In this document: one piece after another, positions 33,144 to 38,164 of the stretch | How the letters are laid out: every line of letters begins with the position of its first letter | Position numbering within the stretch: the first letter of the stretch is position 1 | DNA from: JAZDMK01 sp043800975 | GTDB taxonomy: Bacteria > Bacteroidota > Bacteroidia > Bacteroidales > JAHJDW01 | DNA length: 38,164 nt | Assembly: GCA_043800975.1 (NCBI GenBank) | Contig: JAZDMK010000134.1 | Location: forward strand, 1 to 38,164 | Direction of reading: 5' to 3' | Notes under the pieces: generated by a model | The model's database searches: none | What the model was told of the DNA's origin: nothing | The model's input: the letters and a program-made list of their open reading frames with translations, nothing else | Program-made: the position numbers and the translations under genes

Positions 33144-33279
33144 GGCTATAACATGGGCTTGTTTTAAGCGGGCAGAAATTAGTAATTTGAAATTCAGTAA
33201 TTATTTGTAAATTTGTTTTCGGTAGAAAAAGAAGTGGGTGTTAATTGCCCGCCAAAACTAAGCTCCAACCGTTGGCGGC
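33144..33279 (+). repeat. attC-like site 4 (between HEVFGH gene and TPR gene)
   Basis: GGCTATAAC (33144-33152) on the left and GTTGGCGGC (33271-33279) on the right, complementary only in AAC/GTT. Between them the left arm 33155-33174 (GGGCTTG...GCGGGCA) pairs with the right arm 33246-33266 (TGCCCGCC...AAGCTCC) with few bulges; the loop is about 71 nt. The mismatch between the two outer boxes is expected if each belongs to a different cassette. A further outer repeat TAAGCACT (33136-33143) / AGTGCTTA (33312-33319) encloses the site. Confidence 0.65.
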
Positions 33280-33332
33280 AAGCATTGGGGACAGTGCTAA
33301 CTCCAACCATTAGTGCTTAAATCAAACAAACA

Positions 33333-34520
33333 ATGAAAAAAATAACAACACTTTTTTTGACACTTCTAACTCTGACAGTTTTCGGACAAACTGAAACAGA
33401 AACAATCAAAAAGGCAAATGACCTGATTACAAATAAGAAGTATGAAACGGCTTTTAAACTCCTTGATGACTTCGACCCAGAGAACAGTAAACCCGACATC
33501 GTTTTATTAAAAGAGGACATTGTGCTGAACTATTTTGTGTCAAGTATTATGCACCAAATGTTTGCACTTAAAGACCTTGAGAAAAATGAGGACATTATGG
33601 ATTACCGAGGCAAAGAAGGTTCATTCGGTATGCAAATGTTTCAGGTGGACAGCATTCTTGAAAACCTTATCAAACTTTATCCGACCAACTGCAAACTTTA
33701 CAAAGGACTTGGTGAGTATTATTACGAGGTTCATTTAAAATATGGTGGCAAGTGGCTTAAAGATGACAACGAACTTTTCAAACTTCTGGAAACAGATTTC
33801 CAGAAAGCAGTTGACGGAAATTGTGCAGATTATTTATCGCACTATGTTTTAGGTTACATAAATCTTGCACAAGAGAAATACAAAGAAAGTATCCCCTACT
33901 TTCTTAAATCAATAGAATTGAATAAGGACTACGCAAGTTCTCACTACAATTTGGCTTATGCTTATCTCTTTACTGACGACAGACAAAACGCTTTGAAGTA
34001 TGCAAAAAACTCTCTTGACCTATACACCGACCAGACATACAAAAGTGATGCGGCAAGAATGCTTGGACAGATTTACACAGAACTTAAAGACGACAAAAAC
34101 GCTTTGGAGAATTATGAATTAGCTGACAAGATTGATCCAGGAAATTATTACAACATCAAACCGCTTCTCAATTTGTATATAAAAATTAGCTACAAGAAAG
34201 CAGATGAAAAAACAGTAGCATTTTTCAATTTAGCCCCAGCCAATCCGACAATATACAACGACCTTGAAGAAATTTATTACAGCAATAAAAAAGAAAATGA
34301 TTTAACTGCATTTTACAAATCCCAACTTTCATCTTTCAAGGGCAACGATAAAGTTCTTGGGAACTTGAATTTTTACTTAGGCAAAATCTACATTGACACT
34401 GACAAAAAAGTTGCGAAAGAATATTTCTTGAAAGCAAAAGACATCTTCAGCAAAATTTATGACAAAGACCATCAAGTATTCAAAGCGATTGACGAAGGAC
34501 TTAAACAATGTGAGAAATGA
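33333..34520 (+). CDS. Exported tetratricopeptide-repeat protein
   Basis: 395 residues with a signal peptide (about 1-18, TVFGQ). From about residue 160 TPR units can be followed (SHYVLGYINLAQEKYKESIPYF, SHYNLAYAYLFTDDRQNALKYA, AARMLGQIYTELKDDKNALENY), with a last degenerate one near the end. TPRs mediate protein binding; no catalytic motif is seen. The predicted site is the periplasm. It is the only gene between perfectly inverted boxes GTTGGCGGC and GCCGCCAAC. It lacks a visible promoter. Confidence 0.75.
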   Translation: MKKITTLFLTLLTLTVFGQTETETIKKANDLITNKKYETAFKLLDDFDPENSKPDIVLLKEDIVLNYFVSSIMHQMFALKDLEKNEDIMDYRGKEGSFGMQMFQVDSILENLIKLYPTNCKLYKGLGEYYYEVHLKYGGKWLKDDNELFKLLETDFQKAVDGNCADYLSHYVLGYINLAQEKYKESIPYFLKSIELNKDYASSHYNLAYAYLFTDDRQNALKYAKNSLDLYTDQTYKSDAARMLGQIYTELKDDKNALENYELADKIDPGNYYNIKPLLNLYIKISYKKADEKTVAFFNLAPANPTIYNDLEEIYYSNKKENDLTAFYKSQLSSFKGNDKVLGNLNFYLGKIYIDTDKKVAKEYFLKAKDIFSKIYDKDHQVFKAIDEGLKQCEK

Positions 34521-34564
34521 TTGCAAAACTTGACACGAAATATCTTCGGACGAACAGAATGCCC

Positions 34565-34703
34565 GCCGCCAACACGGGTTTTACGTCAGGCGGGTGCGGG
34601 AAAAATTTGAAACGAATGGAAAATTAATTAATTTTATGGACGGGTTGACACGGAAGGCCTGTTAAAAACCCGGCCGATGCAAAGCCCCGAAACGTTATAC
34701 CTC
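34565..34703 (+). repeat. attC-like site 5 (between TPR gene and serine hydrolase gene)
   Basis: Left box GCCGCCAAC (34565-34573) and right box GTTATACCTC (34694-34703). The left arm 34576-34593 (GGGTTTTACGTCAGGCGGG) pairs partly with the right arm 34669-34688 (CCCGGCCGATGCAAAGCCCC), giving GGG, TTT, GTC/ATC, GGC and GGG blocks. AAC to GTT is 126 bp, the same as site 1. Confidence 0.6.
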
Positions 34704-34724
34704 ATTATTTAGAAAATAAAGATT

Positions 34725-36233
34725 ATGAATAGAATTGCATTACTTTTTTTTATTGGACTTATTTTTTTGTCGAATAAGGGTTTCTCTCAAAATGAATTTG
34801 AAATAGAGAACATAAAAAAGACACTTACAGAAAAAATTAACAAGATATTAAAGGAAACAGGCATACCATCAATTTCTATTTCTTTAGTAAAAGGCGATAC
34901 AATAATCTGGTCAGAAGCTTTCGGATTTGCAAATGTAAAGAAACAAGTTCCTGCAACAAGCTCTACTATTTACTGCGTTGGTTCAACATTCAAATTCATT
35001 ACAGCAACTGCAATAATGCAATTGCAGGAAAAAGGTTTATTAAAAATTGATGATCCGGTCAACATGTACTTAGGAAAAGATTCCATTAATGATCTTTCGG
35101 AAGAAGGAACACCTGTTACTTTTCGTCATTTATTAAGTCATCATTCCGGATTAAAGGGCTCAACTGAAATCACTCTCTTATGGTCCAGAAAACTTCCTCA
35201 ATCATTAGAAGAGATTGCTTCAGAAATAAGCCCCGTAGAGCCACCTGGGACAAAATACGAATACTGTAATCATTGTTATGCTTTAGCTGGTTTGGCATTG
35301 GAGAAAATCACAGGATTGTCTTTTCAGGAATATATAGTGGAGAATATTTTAAAACCACTTCAAATAAAAACAGATGGTCCTGTTATTCCAACTCCAATGA
35401 TGATAGAAGAATTAGCACTGCCTTACATTTTTGTTGATAGTCAAATAGTTCCAGAAAATCAATATCGTGTTAATACAATGCCTGGGGGAGATATTTTTTT
35501 GACTTGCCCTGATATGGCTAATTTTTATATAGCTCAATTGAATCAAGGTATTTTTAAAGGTAAACCTATATTGAGTCCAAATTCCGTTGCAGAAATGCAG
35601 AAACCACAGTTTAATAGCGAGTATGGCCTGGGTACATACATAACAATTAATAAAAAAGATAGCCTGAAATTTATATCTCATGATGGAGGAAAACCAGGAT
35701 ATACCACCGTTTTTTTGGCAGAAACAAATTCAAAATCAGCAGTATATATAGCAGCAAATGCATATGTATATGATGATACAGATTCAGGTCTACTTGGTAC
35801 ACTTAAATCGATTGCTCACCCTGCAATACAGCTCTTATATGATTTTGGAAACATATTGTATGAAGGCAAATATTTATATATTGAAAAGGAATATGATAAA
35901 GCAATTATCGCATTTTATGAAGCATTGAAAAAAGATCCTGAAAATTGGGAGGGACATTATTATATCGCAAGATGCTATCAGGAAGTTCAACAATATGATA
36001 AAGCAATACTACATTTTGAGCAAATTATTGAAAACTATAAAAAGACAAAAGAATTTCACTGGACTGTTGCCTGGTCTTACATAAAAACAGGTGTGATCTA
36101 TAATAAAACAGGTGAAACAGAAAAAGCAACAGAGTTTTTTAATAAAGCTCTATCTGTTCCAGATAATGATGGTTCACATGGGCAAGCTAAAGATTTCTTA
36201 AATAAAAATTCCAATTTGAAAAAAAATGAATAA
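34725..36233 (+). CDS. Exported beta-lactamase-fold serine hydrolase fused to C-terminal TPRs
   Basis: 502 residues: signal peptide (about 1-21, GFSQ), then a class C beta-lactamase/PBP4*-like domain (about 30-350), then two to three TPR units (about 385-490, YDKAIIAFYEALKKDPENWEGHYYIARCYQE). The active-site motifs are visible: S87-x-x-K90 (STFK), Y180-C-N182 (YxN type) and H319-D-G-G. This fold includes penicillin-binding proteins, D-amino-acid peptidases and esterases as well as beta-lactamases, so the substrate is open and resistance should not be assumed. The gene starts 31 nt after the GTT box and stops 11 nt before AAC, the most compact cassette. Confidence 0.85.
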   Translation: MNRIALLFFIGLIFLSNKGFSQNEFEIENIKKTLTEKINKILKETGIPSISISLVKGDTIIWSEAFGFANVKKQVPATSSTIYCVGSTFKFITATAIMQLQEKGLLKIDDPVNMYLGKDSINDLSEEGTPVTFRHLLSHHSGLKGSTEITLLWSRKLPQSLEEIASEISPVEPPGTKYEYCNHCYALAGLALEKITGLSFQEYIVENILKPLQIKTDGPVIPTPMMIEELALPYIFVDSQIVPENQYRVNTMPGGDIFLTCPDMANFYIAQLNQGIFKGKPILSPNSVAEMQKPQFNSEYGLGTYITINKKDSLKFISHDGGKPGYTTVFLAETNSKSAVYIAANAYVYDDTDSGLLGTLKSIAHPAIQLLYDFGNILYEGKYLYIEKEYDKAIIAFYEALKKDPENWEGHYYIARCYQEVQQYDKAILHFEQIIENYKKTKEFHWTVAWSYIKTGVIYNKTGETEKATEFFNKALSVPDNDGSHGQAKDFLNKNSNLKKNE

Positions 36234-36236
36234 AAC

Positions 36237-36362
36237 GAGGTATAACAGGCGGTATATTTTATTGCCGAGAGACTGCTGAAATCAAAGGCTGTGGCTCGCT
36301 TCAAACTTTATCTCGGTTTGACAATGACGTGCTCCGCAATCGGCAAAAAGTAATTCGCGCCG
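36237..36362 (+). repeat. Terminal attC-like site 6, right box missing
   Basis: GAGGTATAAC (36237-36246) closes the serine-hydrolase cassette. The arm GGCGG...TTTTATTGCCGA (36248-36270) pairs with TCGGCAAAAAGTAATTCGCGCC (about 36339-36361). At the distance where GTT is expected (about 36368) the sequence reads GACGG. The array seems to end in a decayed half site. From here to 36503 I see nothing else. Confidence 0.4.
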
Positions 36363-36503
36363 CACGCGACGGCGCGACCTTGCCACGCGAGTGGCTTAAA
36401 CCGCAAAGGATAAAAAAAGCAGAATGCCCTTGCAGGCGGCCATTACACGCCAAGTAGTAACATTTATGCGCAAGTCTTGTATCACTAAGCAAAAGAAAAT
36501 ACA

Positions 36504-36614
36504 TCCCTTACTGCGAATGCGGAAACCCATGCGTCTCGCATCACCTCCTATGTCATTCACATCACAAACAATACAAACTATTAATCAGTCCTTCCCGCGC
36601 ATGCGGGAACCGAT
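36504..36614 (+). repeat. Two copies of a GC-rich palindromic repeat about 85 bp apart
   Basis: A degenerate copy near 36504-36530 and a good copy near 36589-36614. The good copy contains TTCCCGCGCATGCGGGAA (36592-36609), a 7-bp perfect stem. The spacing is about two units of the tandem repeat that follows. Confidence 0.5.
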
Positions 36615-36649
36615 ACAAAACGGTTTTCATACTATGCAACCAATTTCAC

Positions 36650-36906
36650 GAACTATACGAAACACATCAGCAACTATGTTATCACACGTCGCGAACTATA
36701 CGAAAGATTTTTCCGACTATGTCACATGCCGTCACGCACTATACAGAAAATTTCAAAGACTATGACATACATCATCACGAACTATACAGAAATTTTCAGC
36801 GACTATGTCATATGCCTTCATCAACTATACAAAAAATTTCAGCAACTATGTCACATCCCATCACTGACTATGCTGAACACGTCAGCGACATCACAACCGT
36901 CATCAC
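36650..36906 (+). repeat. Tandem repeat of 43-bp units, about six copies
   Basis: Units begin at 36650, 36693, 36736, 36779, 36822 and 36865, each with nACTATAC near its start and nACTATG about 22 bp later, so each unit is a doublet of about 21-22 bp. A partial unit precedes them. The unit length is not a multiple of three and the frame is not kept, so the open frames here are not genes. Copies differ at many positions, so the array is old. Confidence 0.8.
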
Positions 36907-37155
36907 GTTTGCAAAAAATGAAATCTTCCTTTTCAAATCTGAAATCACGTTTGTAAAAAGCGAAATCATCTGTTCAGCAAAAGTCAACACGTTTACAAAA
37001 TTCGAAATTAACCGTTCCGCAAAAGTCAACACGCTTGTAAAATTTGAAATTAACTGTTCCGCAAAAGTCATCAAGCTTGCAAAATTTGAAATTAACCGTT
37101 CCACAAAAGTCATCTCTCTTGTAAAATCCGAAGTCAGCCATTTTACAGACCGCAA
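36904..37155 (+). repeat. Tandem repeat of 42-bp units, six copies
   Basis: Homologous positions recur at 36904, 36946, 36988, 37030, 37072 and 37114, exactly 42 bp apart, each built of two 21-bp halves (one with CTTGTAAAATTTGAA-like, one with CCGTTCCGCAAAAGTCA-like sequence). Because 42 is divisible by three, open frames run through on both strands; their heptad-like peptides are a by-product of the period. It follows the 43-bp array without a gap. Confidence 0.8.
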
Positions 37156-37206
37156 CAGTTATTTCGCAAATATTTTTTGGAGTGCAAGTGTGACCGGGAG
37201 TGTGAA

Positions 37207-37257
37207 AACAAAAAAAGAGTGCTCGCTCTCGCGCTCACTCTCACTCTGTTTTTTGTT
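37207..37257. terminator. Long A/T-ended hairpin, possible bidirectional terminator
   Basis: AACAAAAAAAGAGTG (37207-37221) pairs with CACTCTGTTTTTTGTT (37242-37257) over 15 bp with one bulge; the loop holds GC-rich repeats of GCTC/CTCGC type. An A-run on one side and a T-run on the other fit a terminator that works from both directions, though no close upstream gene on + is known. Confidence 0.5.
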
Positions 37258-37261
37258 CCCC

Positions 37262-37295
37262 CTTCCCGTCTTGGAAAGTCATACACCGGTTAATC
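37262..37295 (+). repeat. Dispersed repeat, half copy
   Basis: Matches the right arm and tail of the palindromic repeat at 38125-38164 (CTTGGAAAGTC followed by TACACC and GGTTAATC), without the left arm. The two copies lie on either side of the lipoprotein gene, in the same orientation. No gene is seen from 37156 to 37428. Confidence 0.65.
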
Positions 37296-37385
37296 GGCAA
37301 ACACACTCCACCTCTGCTGCTTCGCAATAGATAGCAAAGCGCAATCGTAGTTTTTTTTCAAATAAGTAAGTGAAATAATTTCATA

Positions 37386-37410
37386 CCCCGATCTTAACAA
37401 AAAACCGGGG
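37386..37410 (-). terminator. Weak hairpin downstream of the lipoprotein gene
   Basis: CCCCG (37386-37390) and CGGGG (37406-37410) form a short GC stem about 20 nt after the stop of the minus-strand lipoprotein gene. A clear T-run is lacking, so its role as a terminator is uncertain. Confidence 0.3.
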
Positions 37411-37428
37411 CATGATTAAATCTGTAGA

Positions 37429-38058
37429 TCAGCGAACAATATATTCCATCAATTGAATCAGAATTTTTTCTGCATTGGCTAGATCTTGCTTGCTATCATA
37501 AACCTTCACATAACCGTCCAGATAAACATCATCAATCACATAATGACAGGAAAGCCGATTGTAGTTTTTCTTTCCACCCATTTGATCGGATACTCCTTTA
37601 AACGTGCAATAATAAAAAACCTGATCTCCCTTTTTCCATTCTTTGAAATCAGAAACCTTCTGTCCCTTAGGCAGCGTTTTGGTGCAAAACGATTTGTATT
37701 CTTCCAGCGATTTATTCAGAATGTCATCTTTATTGCCAAGCCGTTTCACGCTTCCCGCTGTCAGAATAATATAATCAGCGCCTTTTTCTTTTCCGTTATT
37801 AATGTTGTATCCATATGAAAAGGATTTGGATGCAGTGTCTGCATACTTATTTCCGGAAGTAAGTTCCAGTCCTTCCAGTTTCATTTCTTTTGCAATTTTT
37901 TCAAAATAGGCAAAGTCCTTTACGGTGGGTTTTTGCTCTTCAACAACTTGTGTTGTATCCTTTTTTTCGTCTTTCTTTTCATCCTTTTTGCTTCCTCCGC
38001 ACGACACCATCAGAGTAGCCAGGGTAAAGGTCATAATTGTAAACAATGCTTTTTTCAT
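37429..38058 (-). CDS. Hypothetical lipoprotein
   Basis: 209 residues with a lipoprotein signal and lipobox MVSC (Cys20), then a low-complexity charged linker (SKKDEKKDEKKD) and a folded domain from about residue 45 of mixed alpha/beta character, with no family I recognise. It would be lipid-anchored with the linker as a spacer. The start is the ATG at 38058 (MKKALF); an in-frame ATG at 38067 adds MII and cannot be excluded. It stands alone between two copies of a dispersed repeat. Confidence 0.75.
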   Translation of the reverse strand: MKKALFTIMTFTLATLMVSCGGSKKDEKKDEKKDTTQVVEEQKPTVKDFAYFEKIAKEMKLEGLELTSGNKYADTASKSFSYGYNINNGKEKGADYIILTAGSVKRLGNKDDILNKSLEEYKSFCTKTLPKGQKVSDFKEWKKGDQVFYYCTFKGVSDQMGGKKNYNRLSCHYVIDDVYLDGYVKVYDSKQDLANAEKILIQLMEYIVR

Positions 38059-38112
38059 AATTATCATTTTAGTGATTGATTTCGAAAATTGATTCTCGGT
38101 TTTTAAGTTACA

Positions 38113-38164
38113 GACTTTCCAAGTCTTCCCGACTTGGAAAGTCTTACACCTACACCGGTTAATC
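38113..38164 (+). repeat. Dispersed palindromic repeat, running off the right edge
   Basis: GACTTTCCAAGTC (38113-38125) and GACTTGGAAAGTC (38131-38143) are perfect 13-bp inverted arms with a 5-nt loop. The tail (two TACACC units, then GGTTAATC) repeats that at 37262-37295. It lies upstream of the minus-strand lipoprotein gene. Confidence 0.75.

Larger units (their letters stand above)
28728..36246 (+). mobile_element. Putative integron-like gene-cassette array without integrase
   Basis: Six genes on one strand, most flanked by short inverted boxes, GTT... at the 5' end and ...AAC at the 3' end. Pairs (5' end / 3' end, matches after inversion): zinc-ribbon gene 31007-31021 / 31770-31784, 14 of 15; HEVFGH gene 31789-31803 / 33138-33152, 13 of 15; TPR gene 33271-33286 / 34558-34573, 14 of 16; serine hydrolase 34694-34706 / 36234-36246, 12 of 13. 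In all four, position 11 is A at the 5' end and C at the 3' end. Weaker pairs: first gene 28728-28741 / 29685-29698, 10 of 14, and channel gene 29819-29830 / 30872-30883, 9 of 12. The AAC-to-GTT distances between neighbouring genes are 126, 129, 124 and 126 bp, with one collapsed junction. This is how integron cassettes and attC sites are built. Confidence 0.6.

Noticed and set aside
36650..37155. Possible CRISPR array
   Set aside because: Units are contiguous and vary along their whole length; there are no constant repeats separated by unique spacers and no cas genes.
36719..37330. Open frame of about 200 codons across the tandem repeats
   Set aside because: The 43-bp unit shifts the frame at every copy, and in the 42-bp part both strands are open simply because the unit is divisible by three. 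No start signal or domain is seen.

Overview
The window is a chromosomal segment from a member of the Bacteroidota, probably an environmental lineage. The signs are -7 boxes of the TAnnTTTG type, a giant protein with a type IX secretion C-terminal domain, a TonB-dependent receptor paired with a DUF4249 lipoprotein, a GH97 glycosidase, and Bacteroidota-type OstA-like and DUF6427 proteins. I cannot name a genus from sequence alone.

Layout, core part (1-28.1 kb). At 1-4.3 kb, on +, are a GH97 alpha-glycosidase cut by the left edge, the heptose epimerase hldD and a LysM-NlpC/P60 cell-wall peptidase. At 4.36-7.66 kb, on -, a three-gene envelope unit holds a Gfo/Idh/MocA dehydrogenase, a lipoprotein and a polyprenyl-phosphate sugar transferase. 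At 7.88-11.9 kb, on +, are a TonB receptor, its DUF4249 lipoprotein and a methyltransferase. At 11.9-21.0 kb, on -, is a long tightly packed run: rel/spoT, a fur-family regulator, purA, a PepSY-like protein, an OstA/LptA-like protein, a DUF6427 membrane protein split by an in-frame stop, a CoA-binding protein and hisS. At 21.2-28.0 kb, on +, is a 2286-residue T9SS cargo protein ending in a strong terminator.

Accessory part (28.1-38.2 kb). This region is visibly more AT-rich, with long intergenic spaces. It opens with hairpins and a broken tyrosine-recombinase fragment. Six genes follow, all on +: an outer-membrane-like protein, a voltage-gated K+ channel, a zinc-ribbon protein, a protein with an HEVFGH motif, a TPR protein, and a beta-lactamase-fold serine hydrolase with TPRs. 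The central observation is that these genes look like integron-type cassettes. At least four begin with GTT plus a short box and end with the inverse box ending in AAC. Each of these four pairs has a mismatch at position 11 (A at the 5' end, C at the 3' end). The spacers between genes measure 124-129 bp from AAC to GTT at four junctions and mostly fold into long stems. This resembles attC sites, but the boxes do not fit the classical GTTRRRY consensus and no intact integrase is present. It may be a divergent attC cluster lacking an integrase, or an undescribed Bacteroidota cassette system.

Beyond the array (36.3-38.2 kb) lie non-coding tandem repeats of 43 bp and then 42 bp, a bidirectional terminator-like hairpin, and one lipoprotein gene on - between copies of a dispersed palindromic repeat that runs off the right edge.
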